Positions 51,201 through 64,000 of a stretch of DNA of 64,000 nucleotides are shown piece by piece. The position numbers were made by a program, and so were the translations under genes. The DNA lies in assembly GCF_910592395.1 (NCBI RefSeq), contig NC_088308.1, positions 20,413,501 through 20,477,500 on the forward strand. Direction: 5' to 3'. This stretch comes from Lineus longissimus. Lineage: Eukaryota > Nemertea > Pilidiophora > Heteronemertea > Lineidae. Position 1 is the first letter of the stretch. Every line of letters starts with the position of its first letter. The notes under the pieces were generated by a model. It was not told where the DNA came from. It saw only the letters and a list, made by a program, of their open reading frames with translations, and searched no databases.

Positions 51201-54200
51201 GGCATCAGATTCAACCCGGAGACTCAGTTCCCCTGAACAGAGAATCTTGTCTTAATCTTGTGTATTCAAGGCAAGCCTTCTAACTTACCACGCAGCCTGT
51301 CCTGGATGGTGCCTGTTAAAGCAGTATCATTATTCGGTATGATGTGTGTGTTAATGACATGCTTGCCTCTTCTTTGCAGACTATGCCCTGGCCCTGAAAA
51401 AGTCAAGAAACAGCTAGAAAATACACAAAAAAACATTGATGACTTGATTGTCAGGAACTTTGATATAAGCAGGACCCATTTTGGGCTTTATACTTCAAAA
51501 ATGATGTTGTCATTCATGCAAGAGAAACTTTGCTAAAATTCCACCATAAGTCCCAGTGGTCTGTTTCCTAATAAAGATGCAAATGGCTCTCCATTTCCAA
51601 GACTGACTTTAAAAGTGGTGATAAGAATGAGTGTTGATGATACACTCACACCTTCGAGACCTTGTGCTGACCATTTATCTGATGGTTAGGAGGACCCTTC
51701 TGTGATGAAAAGGTCGTTTTGGTGTAGGCCGACTCGAAGTACTGTTCTATCCTGCAAAGCATTTTTCCACAAAAGGGCGAAATGGTGATTCTTCTTTTCA
51801 TTCTGTCATGGAAAGCATTCCCTATAATGCAAAGTAAAATATGAATTTTTGTAAACGTCTCTGCTCAGCCTGATATACAGTATGTGATTTTCTTTCATCA
51901 GTGCATCAGGCTTTTCGTGATGGTAATTTTTTTGCCATAAGCCTGGTCTCAAGGCTATACAACAACATAGACTTTATAGTTGCTCAAAAGAGTATTTTCT
52001 AAGTTATAAGCTTTTTCATTGGTTATTGTTACAATATTTTCTGCTTTCGTAGCAGTGTTGCTGTTGAGGCACAGCAAGCAAAATACTTTTCTCGCTAATG
52101 CAAGTACACAAAGGTATCACATTTTAGGGACCATCTTATACTTCTTATCATGGCAACAGAAAATGGTCAGTTTTTGTTTTACATTACAAATAAAACGTAA
52201 CATAACGTCAGCAAAGGATGAATTCTTTTTCAGTCAAGATCTGGTGATAGTGATTTTGCGTAAAGATTAAACGTTTTGCTATTTATGTGATATACGTGGA
52301 GGAACATTTCTCATAGCTTTAGTTTTTCTGATATATCTGATGTTGTCATTTTCATTTTGTGGCTGAGGAAATACCATGACGATTGTCAGCTGAAGGATAA
52401 TATGATTTTTACCAGGTGGATGATGTGGTTTTCACATGAGGGATGACATGGTTTTCACCAGAGAAATAAGACGCTTTTCACCCAATGGCTTTCATCTGAG
52501 GAATAATATGGCAAGAACACTATAAGTCATAAATATTTGCATTTTTCTTCAAAATTGAAGAGCATGTCTAGTGTCCTTGCTGTGCCATTTACAAACCCAT
52601 TGCATTTTGTTATAAAGGTTTGAAACCAGCTTTGCTTCAAGAACCTTGGACTGTCGCCGAGATGTATGGTCGAAATCAAAGATTTGTCTTGAAATCAGTT
52701 TACAAGCTATAGACAAATCCAAATGCAACTGACACTGTATGTCACTTGCACAAATGAACTTGGATGTATTGGAAAATGTACATTGAATTCTACCAGTTTT
52801 TTTTGTCCACGTTTGGTTGTATATCCTTAGCACCCTCTACACAAAAACTTTGAAAACTACATTATGCTGACCCAGCATTATCTTGAGACACTTCTCTATT
52901 AACAACCCTGAGAACCCAACCTTGAAGAAGCAACCATTTTCCACTTGATTGGTTTAACATTTGCCTTTATCATCATTTGTTCTTACCATGCTACAGAGTG
53001 CGCTTGGAACATAAAAGATGATTGGCTGTATTTATGGACTCACCAAACCAGAGTTCATCAAAATGGCTGTCCTTATTGACATGGCCAGGGTAAGACAATT
53101 TGATAAAAGGTTGAGAATCAGTTTGACCCTTCATTCCATTCTTGTCTTGCAAGGGATCTAAGTCACAACTTAGCCAGGAGTCGGACCCACAACCTCTTGA
53201 TCAGGGGGCCGAAACTCTTCGACTGTGCTGCTGGTGTCCACAGTCAGAAATCACATTGGCCTCCTTTTCTTCTTGCTAAACAGAAAGCTTCAAAAAATCC
53301 ATGCTGTAATTTTTGCAGAAACACAACGCGGACAAAACATTTACGAATGAACTATAGTAGCAACCCGAGTGCACTGCACTAGCCATGAAAACATGATTAA
53401 ATAAGATGAAACAGCAATAAAGCAAGGGGATCTGGTACTTCCAGTATAATGGCACAATTAGTGATAAATAAGGACAGACTTGTGCAAAAATCAATAAAAA
53501 TTATTAGACTGTACCATAAATCTTCTGAGGTGTCAAAAATTGAGGTCATGTAAAGGTTAGCTTTAGCCTTAAACATGTAGCACTGGTGATAGTTTGAATA
53601 AAAAAGAATAGTGTAGTCTGAAAATGCTGCATACAGGGTGCATCAGAGTTAATCCAGCCTCATTTTGCAAGTACATTCAGAGCATCATTCGTCAGCAATG
53701 CATTTTGTATAATAGAACTGATTCCCTGATGCTATCAAAATACCACCAGTGTTGTACCTACTACTTGTAGGTGTTGAATTTAATTTTTAGGAAAATCTCA
53801 AGTAATTCAGTTTATTTTAGTGCACCAAGTATTGTCACGGCACCAGATGATTTCAATCTATTTGTATATCAGATAAACTAAAGTGACTTAACAATACATG
53901 TACTTTAAATATAAACAACCAAATATTTATTTGATTGTAGTCTATATATCATGTGCTTTTGACCTACTGTAATAAATGTATTTTGATAAGGTAACATGGG
54001 TCAATAAAAATGTTCTTTACGAAAAAAATTAGTTCATGTCCTTGACTGCAATGGTTTATTAATTGATCTGTTTGAAATGGCAAAGCGGTAGATGTAGAGG
54101 GCCCAGTTGCTCAATTGCCATTATAGCAGTGATGTTGACGTCGAGTCATAACGCTACTCTTTTAAATGAAGTTTAATGAAGGAGATAACGCCAAGTTGAG

Positions 54201-57200
54201 CACAGGTTGGAGTTTGTCTCCAATAAGGAATGAGCAATTGGGCCCAGCTTCTGATGAAGAGTTATGCTCTCTTTGATTGCCGCTGACATCAAGGTCAGAT
54301 TTGGTGATTAAACGTTCATCCATGTTGGTGACCAAGGTCACTCGGGATTTAACGTCATGGTACAGTCAAAATGACAATTGACATCCCTTAAATTGCGTCA
54401 GGTATGCAAGTCGCCTGTACTTTGCGCATAACTGGCACAAAGCAGAAGGGATGTCAATTTTTAATTAGGCTATGCTATTCAGTTGTCTGGTCCCTGTACA
54501 GTGGAACCTCCTTTCGTTGACACCTTTGTTAGTAGGACACCCACTTTGATACAAAAATGCATACTGATGTGATATCCTGCCTCATTAAGACATAGTTAAA
54601 GGTTAAGAGGTTGTCCTCTTGGCTGAGGTGTCCTCTTGAAGGGTTGTACTACAGATCTAGGCAGTTGACCTATCATAATATCAAATCAGCTGATTTCCGC
54701 TTTACATAGAATTGAGATATTTTGCCATGGCAGTTAGCTCTTTGAACTCTCATCCATTCGTCCTTGATGAGTTTGTCCTTGATGAACCATAAAATGGCTT
54801 ATATTTTATGGTCTATTAGTTCGATGGCATTGAAAGTGGGAATCTTGATATATAATCTCTCTATTTGCCTCGTGGGATACAGGCAATCAATACTGTGTAC
54901 TTTGGCACTAAGCAATCTGACTCCTTTGGACTGGGTAAATGTACATGTACATGGACGTACATGGGCTGTTGCCATAGATGTCCCGAATTGATATGGTCGG
55001 TATAGCTCCTGTACAGGGAATATCCAGAAAAAAGCAATGTGAGCTGGATCAGTGTACATGGACAGTGAGGAGATGTACTGGAGGATATGGTGGTTTGTGT
55101 AGCAGATGTACCGGGTGATGTGAGACTAGGACTGTTGCCATACGTTGTATATGGCAAGATATTGTCTGTTCCATAAATTGGTCATGCCATGCCTGTCTGC
55201 TCAACTGTTCAGTAGTGGCTCTGTAATGAACTGAGCTGTAATGTCTGTTTCATATAGAGCAGAGCAGATGTACTTGCCTCCTTCAGAGTTAATGGTATTA
55301 TTCTACTAACTACCTCCTAGCACATATCAATCTCATTTTGATGGTATACATGTATGGACCTAAGGAGCTATATTTGAGTGCCTTACTAGGGGACAGATTT
55401 GACCTTCTGCAGGCTAATTTCATGTGTCTTTCAGCTATTTGCAAAAGTGCAAAGGTATGGGCGCATATCTCATGTGCCCAAATCCGTGAAACCCCACCCA
55501 TGCAGCACAGGACACGCCTCAAGAAAAAAACTTTCAAGACCTGAACAATAGCTGGCACAAAGGAAATGTTGCTCTTTGCTGTAGATCCCTTTTCACAGTG
55601 ACAATTAAATGCAGATTGATGCAGCATCCGAACAGTCCAGGTCAAGTTTTTTTGTGCATTTATGTCAAATTCGAACAGAACGTCTTTTGATAAAATGAAA
55701 GATTGGAGGCGCTGGTAATTTTCGATCTGCATTTTTTCATTCTGAACGAACTACAGATCTAGGTCACCATTCCAGAAACCACGATTTTTAAAGAGTGTTG
55801 TATTTCAGAATCACAATGCAGATCCTTTTTTGTCAAGTATACATAGCAACATGCAGAATATTGTTCGCACTGCCCTGATTACATTGAAACCCTGAGGAGA
55901 AGGATAGGTCATCACCCCATTTAAAGGTCGAGTTCTTCCCTTTGGCCACCCTCGGGCGTCGGGACGAGGCCAGTCCACTACGTCGGGAGTGTACCAGCTT
56001 CCAAGAGTTTGCCAGCACTACTTCGTCGATGTCTGCATTAATACGTTTCAGGCAACTGAAAACACCCTATAGCCACATAAAGAGCCTTGAAACACGCAAC
56101 CATCTCTAAGCAATGACAAAAAAGGCATCGTAGCCCCCTTTTCCACCCTTGTAAAAATGTTGTTCCAATTATCAAGAGTAAGACATCAATAATTCGTTGA
56201 TCAACGAATCAAGGACATCCACGAAGACGGCTCCTTGAACATGTTCGCCTCACCACAACCACCTCAAAGGGATGACATCCAACCACTGAAGCCCTCTCCA
56301 CCAACAGACGACACTGCCATTGAACGCCTGTCACTGCTATCACGTATCTTATTCTATTGTTTACGACTTAGCATATCGGTTGTCATGGTAACAAGCGTCT
56401 CTCTGGCGGAGGAACTGAATTCATTATGATAATATCGTCTGCCCTGACTAGAGTCGTGTGCGTCAATGGAAATATTATTATTTACATCTCACTGTTGGTT
56501 TAATGGAATATGACGAAGTCAAACTCAATTGGTCATCTAAATTTATGACTTTTGTGCTTTTTTGTCATGTATGTATCGTGTTTATAAATAAAGAAGCATC
56601 ATCAGCTTAGTTCAAATAGGCATGCCGTTAGCGCTTGATTGTGGTTCTTTCTCAATTATTGGCCTTCCTCGTATTAAAAACCTAAAGTCACTTTGCGGAT
56701 TAATCAGTGTGGATTTTTTTCTGATACTCAACTGCCATTCCTAATACCAAGAACAGACCACAATATCAATTCTTGCAGATATACCGAACTATACCTTCGT
56801 GCAGCATTTCTGGAGGTTGCTTGCAAGGGAGAGGCTGCGCTGGCTTCCGACTCCCACCCGAGGTTGAACTACAGTTAACTGGTGATTTTTTGATCGACGG
56901 ACGTTTTCATATAGATATCCCACCTGCATCTTTACTATAATATTTTGAATTCCAAATTGGACCTTTGCATAACACGGATAGAACGAAGTCGTTGGCCATC
57001 ACCACGACTTGGAATGCGACTTCAATATTTCCGACTGTGCGGGTACATGTAGTTTATTAGTGAGAAAACGACGTTTGTCAGTTCAGTTGAATCGAAACTG
57101 TAATTAGACGACTGCATTTCCCTCTTAATGTTGGAATTCGTAAATGATGCGCAACTTTGAGAACGTTGAGATAACTTAGCAAACTGCACAGCTTTATGAT

Positions 57201-60200
57201 TTTAAGGAGATTTCTCTTCATTATTTTGAGGTGTTGATGTTCATACTCAAAGATCTGGCTTACGGTCCCATGATCGTGCCCATTCCAACCATTGAGCGAG
57301 GTTCATGGCTATAGAGATCCAAACCGTTCCAGGCACTACCCAAATCGGCACCATGCACTTCCGTTGATACTAAGAAAGAAATACGCACATAAATATAAAA
57401 TTCGATGTTCTTCAACTAAGCATTTTGACTCCACTTCGTATACATCCAAGAGAGCATGTAGTCACTTACCAAGATGTCCTGTTACCACTTTACCAAAAAG
57501 AAACTTCGGAAACGGCGCAAAAATAGAAATTGATTGCCACCAAATATAGGGCGTCACCTGGTATCACCCCGACCGACGGGTGTGACCTCTTCCAGCATCC
57601 ATGCCCGGTTTCCAGACGCGATATGAACCTGGACCGGTTGAATGGACGTTCGTTTGAGATGCTCAGTTTCATATCAACCAGAGTTTGCCCGAAGTCTCTT
57701 CAGTAAAACTGTAAAAAGATATTTGTCAATACGACTTGGACTTAAATTGACCTTGCTTCAATTCACGAATTTCGGACAATTATTTATTACATTCAAAGGA
57801 CGCTGTCAACAATGGGGTCACCGTAGTATCCGAAACGAACGTTTCACATGTGTCTTGAGAATGCTTTATGTCTGACGTGACCACATTATATTTTCTCTAA
57901 TAACGCCCTTACAAGAACAACTAAACCTACAAACGACACCTTTGACGTATCTGGGTATAGATCTGATGGTCTGCTGTCTTGAAAAAGAACAGAAAGCTCA
58001 TTATTTTGCCCGTTTATTTTGGTGAAATCTAAGAATAACTGCCGTGTACAAGGATTGCTGGATGCAAATGCTGCTATGGGCAAAATAACTTCCGTTCAAA
58101 TCTTCCAACTTCCGTTCCAAAATCGGATTTATACAGTGAACTAGTTGACGCTGACAAATTGGTTTCATGCACTGTTGTGAATATTTCGCCAATTTCGGTT
58201 CACTTTTTGAGTTTTCGATCTTTTTCCGAAAGGTTTACCTTGCCATTCTTTGATAACATTATGAGGCAAGCAGCTACAGGTCTCGTGACGTCACAAAGAA
58301 GGGTCGTCTGATTGGCTTCCAATGAGTCAAGGCCCGAGGGTCTTCTCAGCTACATCCCTTGTGCAAATATCGTCATCACTCTGCATGAGAGAGATGCCGT
58401 GTATTTTCTCCATCAAAGTTGATGTTTTTAAAGCAAGTGACACAAGGAAGTCTGTACAACACTTCTTTTATAAGTTTCGTCATGTTTGGAACTGCCCGCC
58501 AGAAGGAGATAGTTGATGACACGCATTGTCATTGCACTGATTTCGATTTGCACGACTTCTTAAAGAAGTTAAGTGAATATGAAATTAGGGCAGGGTTCTT
58601 TGCAAATTTCATTCGTTTGAAGTTAATCGAGTTTTCTTATTCGAATACCCGTTACGTTAGTTCGGATCGCATTTCAATCATGTTTAGTCACTCCTCAGCT
58701 CATGTGCATTTGTCACACTCACATAAAGGTATCAGGAAAAGCGACAACGTTAACCCACTGTAAATTACTAGTAAAACAACTTCAGCTGGTCGAGGACGAT
58801 CAGCGAAAGGGAACGTGTCCAAAAACAGTACGATATCTTTATTTGGCGTTAACCAGACCCGCCTTCTTAACGTTATGACTAACCAAACTTTGACTAGTTC
58901 TTCACCAAAATGCTTATGTAAAGCTCGTGAGTTTCTTTGCCTGAACAATATTACAGCGCGTTGAAAATAATATTTGGTACGGATGCCCTCGGCTGCATTC
59001 GGAGAACGTAGGCCTTTATGAAAAATAATTGGTTTCCGGCGGGTCAAAAAGTGGGTTTATTAGCAAAGGGTTCATTGGACCTGAGGCATATTTGCTTAAT
59101 TTCATGTGTTTCTAAGGAAGTCTCTGTCATTTTTAAAATATAAACGATTAGAGCTGCACATCGGTGTATGTTACAAAAACCTCAAGACCGTATTTTGTAT
59201 AAAGTACAATTATACTGATGTATTATTCATCTAATGGATGACGACGAATCATCTAAAACCTGATGTTTTCAAAATTTCGGCTTTTCTAACATGGCTGTTG
59301 CCATGGATAAACCACGAAGTGCATTCAGATTTAAGTTGTGACGGCATCTTCATTTTGCTTTTATTTTGAGCAAAATGTATAATGCTTATAGCGTAATAAC
59401 TAATGCAGGTAAATGAGACCAAACCATCCGAAACCAAACTTGTTGATCTCAACTACATGTTGCAGCAAAAAATTTGGTAAAAATTAGTTTTATACTTTGG
59501 GAGTAATTCAAGATCAAAGGTGTATAATCTTTTTTGTGTCACCTAGTATTTGTCAAGTCTCTTTGTGTGAAGAATTATCAGTATTACTCATGGGAAAAAC
59601 TCAGTCAAGAACGCATGAAACCTTGCTGGTGTGACACCAAGAATTGCTTTAATGTGTTGGTTTCTGTAGTATTCCAACGAAATATCGGAGGCCATTTTAT
59701 GTCAAAACCATTTCCACTTCGAATGACAATATACTTGTATTACCATACGCGGAAAAACAGCAAACCCAAATCATTTGGATCACTTGGTGTAAACGTTTTC
59801 TTGGCGCTAGTAGAAGGAATAGTTAAGGGCGTGGTTTATTCTCACGAGACCAAATCCCTGATACCCCAAGGCAGGGACTTTGTCACTCAAACTCTTGAGA
59901 TTCTTACCAAGGTCAATTCCTTTGTTCTCTACTGAAAGGGGTGGAGGGTGAGCAGGAAGGCAGCCAATCTTGATAGTTTGAGAGCATCAGGATTACAATC
60001 TCAATAGACTGAACCGAACCCTTATCAGACGGTATTGAACACTTTATTGTCCTTCTCTAAAACACGTATAGCCGGGCGGAATTTCATTATAAATGTCGCG
60101 AAGCAGCTGCAGTGTTCTCGAAATATGGTATCAAATATGAAAGTAGAAAATGTCCCTTTGAAAAGTGTCTGGCCCTATTGTATTCCAACGGATTATGGTA

Positions 60201-63200
60201 TGGTTCCATAGAGGCATGGCTGTCGATACCTCATATATTAAAAGCGCATAATAGAATCCTTTGTTCCCCGGACATTCTGTCCTGGGACATTTTTAACTTC
60301 TACACTTCGCTGAGTCAAAAGAGCTTTCAGGAATGGCTGGCGAAAATTTGTAATCGAGGGGTTCACAGTGCAAATAACAGTTCTTCGGCAAAGTTTTCTA
60401 ACGTGGCGGAGGGTTCACTGCAGATACGTTACTTGATAAATCTGTGATAAAACCGAGGCTTTTTTCCCATGGAAATATCAATGATCTGTTCTACCCCAAA
60501 CTCTTTGTATCAAGATATTTGCTGAAAAAAGAACAAGAGCGAAAACAGGCGTGTTTCTTGGGGTGTATTTCCATTGTCATTAACAAACTGTTTTGGCAGT
60601 TACTCGGTATATGCCAGCAGTTCGCTGAACATTGTTTGATTAGGCGGGTGCATGTAAATGTGTCCCTAGAACCGGCAATACGATTTTTATTGAGCAATAA
60701 GACGTATTCTTTCACCTCGAATGTAGGTTTGGTGGTGTAATTTACTGCCGCACAAACGACCCTCAAAGGCGCTTATTTAAACCCTTTTCATGAATCGCGT
60801 TCGTTGCAAAAAGCCACCCTTTGGGGGTTTATTTTTTCTCTACCAACGCAGCATTGTGCAAACCCACCCAATATATCATCACCTTCAGTGGATACCATCT
60901 GCGCAGTGACTCACATTTTGACCCTCAATACGATTTTTTTTCTGTAGTGACTCAACAAACGCGCAATTTCGTTGTCTCTTCGGATTAAAGGGTGTGTCAC
61001 TGCGACAACGCATTTGGTATCCTTAAAAACCCTGGGATTTCTGCAACCCCGGGATACATTATTGCCAAATCACCTGTTTCAATATATTCCTTCTAACGTC
61101 GCTTATCTTAATCATATGGAGGTTTTTTTTATATTCAGATAAGGTCCTGAGGTTTTAGATTTTTCTCCACTGGTCAGCCCTGATAGTAGTTCGACGCTGT
61201 ACGAGCAGAGGGCGATAAATAGTGTGTGACCCTCGTTATTCTCATTACTGTGACTGGTCCCTGTGCCGGGCCAGACACTATCAAAACAAATTTGGGTGCA
61301 CTACCGAATGCGTTCTTAAAAGAACGCCATTGCACTGCGCTACAAAAACACCAACTTATTATCATCGTTGATACATAGAGTACATACTTTTGATGCGTTG
61401 GGGTATAGGCTTCCTTTAATGAAATGTCTGAATTTCTTTTTACTCTCTGCAGCTCCCGTGTATCATTTATTCATGCGACAACGAAATTGCTGTGAGACGC
61501 CCCCAGTCATTGGAATTTCACGCCGTCTGGAATTTTCATAATTCCAAAGGAAATAATTCATAAGTCTGAATTTTAGCTTCATTTGTAAACATAAAACTTT
61601 ATTTGAAATATCTTTTAACAGGTTATTCAGTGTTTCATAATACATTGTAGCCTATAGATATTTCGCGTCATTATCAAATGTGGAGTAACGCGAAAAACGG
61701 ACCTCCTGTACAATGTCTGCTTTCGGATACAAATTCTAGATTCAGAAAACGTAGCGGTATATACAGAAGATATCGGGTAATTCATAAAAACTTAAACCTG
61801 AACTGAACTTTAAGGGTTGATAACCTTTTACGCATTTTCATTTAGTAACTGGTTTTCGGTACACATTATGATATGGATAATGGGTGCGTTCATGCACAAA
61901 ATTCCGTGCACCTACATGTATGCTTCTTTGTTTTATATAAAAAAGAAGCGGCACGTCAAAATTCGCAATATTCAATTTTCACAAAAACTCCCCATTGGCA
62001 GTAATGCCCTTAATTTCAAATGAGCCAATCCAAAGTCAATCTCAAGACCATTGATGAACAAGAAATTGATATCAGACAAATCGCTTCGACCCCGAAATTT
62101 AAATATCATATATTTTCTTCTCAATAGAGACATCTACGTTGATGGCAAGAGACATACATGTACCGCATATTCAAACTGTTCTTTCTGATTGAGAATTTCA
62201 AAACGGATAATTTTCCAATTCAAAATTTCAACGATTCAAAAAGTTCATGTGGTATACATATTGCAGTAAGTTGAATTCATCAAACACATGCACCTCGTCA
62301 CCTCAAAATAGATATTTTGTTGCAGGTTCCTCAAAGTGTACCTTTTGATGCCACTTTCAAGTGTCCGTCTAGACTTCAGTGCTGGGTTAATAATACCATC
62401 ACAACCGAAACAATAAATAAGCCTTTACCAAAGTCATGTAATATTTATGGTGATATCGACCCAGACGATCCAGGATCGATAACCAATCAATCGATCAATC
62501 ATTAGCTTCACTAATCAACTCCATGAGAATTTGGTATTGATATCGGCTGCACTGTACTCTGATGTGGGGTCCTTTTAAATGAGGTCGCAGCGCGAGATTC
62601 AGTAGTGTCTTGGTTGCAGGGTGTCAGGATGAAGGTTATTAAAATCGACCTCAGTCAATCAATCAATTATAGTATCAATCAATAGACTGGTAATTTGAAC
62701 TTAATAATTTTGGCCTTTGTATACATGTACTAACATTGTACTTCTTTGCCTGTTTCCGTGCATTGGCTTTCTAGAAGACAATTTGCAGTGAAGTAGTGAA
62801 TCAGGCTCTGTTATGATACATGTATATATATACAATGTTGTTTCTTGCGTGTAACTCTGAAATTGTTTTGCAGACGATATAATCAATGATACTATTCCTT
62901 TCTTTGGACTTCTCTATTGTTCACTATCGTTATTGCTGTTGAGATGTTACTTGTTTGACAATGAAACTATTTTGCAGGCTGTATAAAGTCACGGGTGTTC
63001 GTTTGTTACATAATATTATCATACATGTGCATCTTGTCTGCTTTCTGATATCCAATTTCGGTCACGGTCGCGTTGTCGTAGGGAGGTATAGATTCAGTTT
63101 CAGGAGCACAAATTACTATGCACACAAACTATCTGAACTTTTCATCCTATTTCCTGTACTTTCATACCCATCTTTTTGTGTCTTTTCAGATGAGGGCATC

Positions 63201-63236
63201 GGCGACAAGCTATTTGATGAGCCGACCAGCTGGTGA
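27196..63236 (+). CDS. PARN: Poly(A)-specific ribonuclease PARN
   Basis: Twenty coding exons: 27196-27214, 27735-27880, 28212-28279, 28558-28639, 28878-28938, 29182-29356, 29547-29651, 30006-30132, 30255-30311, 30414-30491, 30759-30802, 31051-31093, 31359-31434, 31754-31934, 32376-32431, 32651-32812, 33076-33235, 34635-34738, 36027-36086, 63190-63236. All junctions agree in phase and the product is 616 residues (human 639). PARN is a DEDD-family 3' exonuclease that removes poly(A) tails and matures small RNAs, including telomerase RNA. Asp28 and Glu30 are in AIDGEF, Asp292 in [10 protein letters not shown], and His377 and Asp382 in [11 protein letters not shown], the same numbers as in human. 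The R3H region (about 160-240) and the RRM with the cap-binding Trp in [11 protein letters not shown] are present. The C-terminal tail is basic ([13 protein letters not shown]) and ends LFDEPTSW, like human LFEVPDTW. Confidence 0.96.
36960..36969 (+). repeat. Poly-G run (10 G)
   Basis: This is an uninterrupted run of 10 G preceded by a short T run, inside the last PARN intron. Confidence 0.9.
43661..43870 (-). mobile_element. Possible degraded tRNA-derived SINE
   Basis: On the minus strand GTGCTCATTGG resembles a Pol III A box and GGGTTCAACC a B box. The spacing is shorter than in a tRNA, and the rest does not fold convincingly. This is a weak call. Confidence 0.25.
45927..45939 (+). repeat. 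Poly-G run (13 G)
   Basis: This is an uninterrupted run of 13 G inside the last PARN intron. Confidence 0.9.
48646..48666 (+). repeat. Poly-G run (21 G)
   Basis: This is the longest G run in the window, with 21 bases in the transcribed (sense) orientation of PARN. The exact length may be uncertain because such runs are hard to sequence. Confidence 0.9.
52390..52510. repeat. Degenerate ~29-bp minisatellite
   Basis: Phrases such as GGATGATGTGGTTTTCAC, GGGATGACATGGTTTTCACC and GAGGAATAATATGG recur at roughly 25-30 bp intervals with heavy divergence. Confidence 0.5.
53165..53240 (-). mobile_element. tRNA-derived SINE head (Pol III promoter remnant)
   Basis: On the minus strand CAGCACAGTCG (53230-53220) matches the A-box consensus at 10 of 11 positions, and GGTCCGACTCC (53187-53177) matches the B box at 10 of 11. 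The 32-base gap between them is right for a tRNA. The anticodon stem pairs poorly, so this is not a functional tRNA gene. Its end and tail are not defined. Confidence 0.5.
54495..54650. repeat. Fragment of a dispersed repeat
   Basis: The stretch begins ACAGTGGAACCTCC and carries repeated GTCCTC and GGACAC phrases. This texture recalls the ends of MITE-like repeats that I remember from marine invertebrate genomes. No matching right end is visible here. Confidence 0.35.
63190..63236 (+). CDS. PARN: Last coding exon of PARN
   Basis: The acceptor TCTTTTCAG is followed by 47 bp that complete the split codon from exon 19 and encode [15 protein letters not shown] and a TGA stop. The phase fits, and the end resembles the vertebrate PARN C-terminus (LFEVPDTW). 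No AATAAA or ATTAAA was seen from the stop to the end of the window, so the 3' untranslated region may run past 64,000. Confidence 0.85.
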
Positions 63237-64000
63237 AAGTTAAAGGTGTCCAGGCTACAGAGTTACTTCCAGTGCTTAGCTATGGGCAGTAACAGCAAGT
63301 AACGAGAGACTGGACTGGCTGCGACTCATGATGACTTCCACTGCAAGGGGATAAGTCACGATCGAACAGTCGTATCTTGTTCAAATGGAGATCCATCTGC
63401 GCTTTTCAATCACCCCAGGCGTCAGATTTTCCATTTTTCAGACCGACTACTTAGTTAATGAGTTGAATGACTTGGACTGGGACTTGTTCTTAAATTCTGC
63501 TAGTGATGTTACCCGAAAAAGCACTGTTTTTTTGTAGACGCGCCTGCATAACGTTACCACCGAGGGGCCGTATAGATCACGCATACTATTATCAGTGTTT
63601 GCAACTTAGCACATCTATTTCACCAACGGGCATGCAGCTTCCCAATTCTTGCGCAGCCACGTTTATCGGAGAGTGCTTAGTAATGAAAGTCAAGTGAGAA
63701 ACTTTACGAGATGAGGTTTGTCTTAGTTACACAACCATATATGTACATGTAGCATCATGTCACACGGATCAACAATAGTCAACAAACAGTCATAATGCAA
63801 CTTTGTAGAATTTTTTAGCAAGCAAATGATGCGCCTGGTAGGGAAGGTGAGCTGTTGACAAACTATGCTAGACACCAGAAAAACAACGTCTGTATGTCCT
63901 TGTTTTTCACATTTCTCGGATTTTTGGGTAAAAATATGAAATGTGAGACCCTTCAAAAATATCGCAATTTGCCTTGATGTAGTTATTCAGTTGTGTTCTT

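Larger units (their letters stand above)
36087..63189 (+). other. PARN: 27.1-kb last intron of PARN
   Basis: The donor GTGAGT follows exon 19 in phase 1, and the acceptor TCTTTTCAG precedes the 47-bp last exon. I find no further PARN exon that fits phase 1 on both sides, and no recognised nested gene on either strand. The intron holds poly-G runs, a tRNA-like SINE remnant, a degenerate minisatellite at about 52,390-52,510 and dispersed-repeat fragments. The rest is AT-rich sequence with no supported coding content. Confidence 0.75.

Noticed and set aside
51380-51536. Possible extra or alternative PARN exon after TTCTTTGCAG
   Set aside because: In the phase required by exon 19 it reads only [12 protein letters not shown] before a stop. 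The longer frame ([19 protein letters not shown]) is in an incompatible phase. I could not match either to PARN.
56160-56620. Possible solo LTR ending near an AATAAAG signal
   Set aside because: I could not find matching direct repeats, a primer-binding site or retroelement proteins in the window.
58280-58300. CRE-like GTGACGTCAC as a promoter of an unseen gene
   Set aside because: A single palindromic motif is expected by chance at this scale, and no gene start was found downstream.
60112-60447. 111-codon open frame on the plus strand
   Set aside because: The composition looks protein-like ([12 protein letters not shown]) but I recognise no family, and neighbouring frames give no continuing exons.
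62326-62505. Exon-like open frame ending [18 protein letters not shown]
   Set aside because: It is open only in phase 0, while the PARN intron is phase 1, and it runs into a simple AATCAATC repeat. No homology recognised.

Overview
The window is animal nuclear DNA. It is AT-rich, with short exons, GT-AG introns, long repeat-filled gaps and frequent ACATGTA-type stretches. Its three recognisable genes are split into 6 to 20 exons each. Gene content and style suggest a marine invertebrate (a lophotrochozoan or an invertebrate deuterostome), but I cannot name a species. There is no sign of bacterial, plasmid or viral organisation.

Layout. 1-15,600 has no gene I recognise and is full of repeats: a 40-bp minisatellite cut by the window edge, a 2.05-kb tandem duplication carrying a TIR-bounded 1.1-kb element and a 216-bp array, a pair of ~255-bp MITE-like elements, a three-unit ~380-bp array and a 388-bp TIR element. 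15,636-19,877 (minus) is an isoprenylcysteine methylesterase-like alpha/beta hydrolase. 23,381-26,595 (minus) is BFAR, a membrane RING/SAM ubiquitin ligase. 27,196-63,236 (plus) is PARN, the poly(A)-specific ribonuclease. Its last intron is about 27.1 kb and its last coding exon is 47 bp. I rebuilt all three by matching splice phases, and each gives an uninterrupted reading frame (544, 472 and 616 residues).

Most notable points. (1) The methylesterase gene has two tandem versions of its fifth coding exon. Both are 157 bp with the same splice phases, and using both or neither breaks the frame, which is the signature of mutually exclusive splicing. (2) BFAR and PARN are head to head with about 600 bp between start codons, the same arrangement I recall for human 16p13, so this looks like an ancient shared promoter; an E2F-like site lies just before the PARN start codon. 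(3) The PARN catalytic residues fall at the human numbers (Asp28, Glu30, Asp292, His377, Asp382), which supports the exon model.

The genes do not form a pathway. PARN trims poly(A) tails and matures small RNAs, BFAR is a membrane E3 ligase linked to apoptosis and ER stress, and the hydrolase probably demethylates prenylated cysteine. Their proximity reflects old linkage (BFAR/PARN) or chance.
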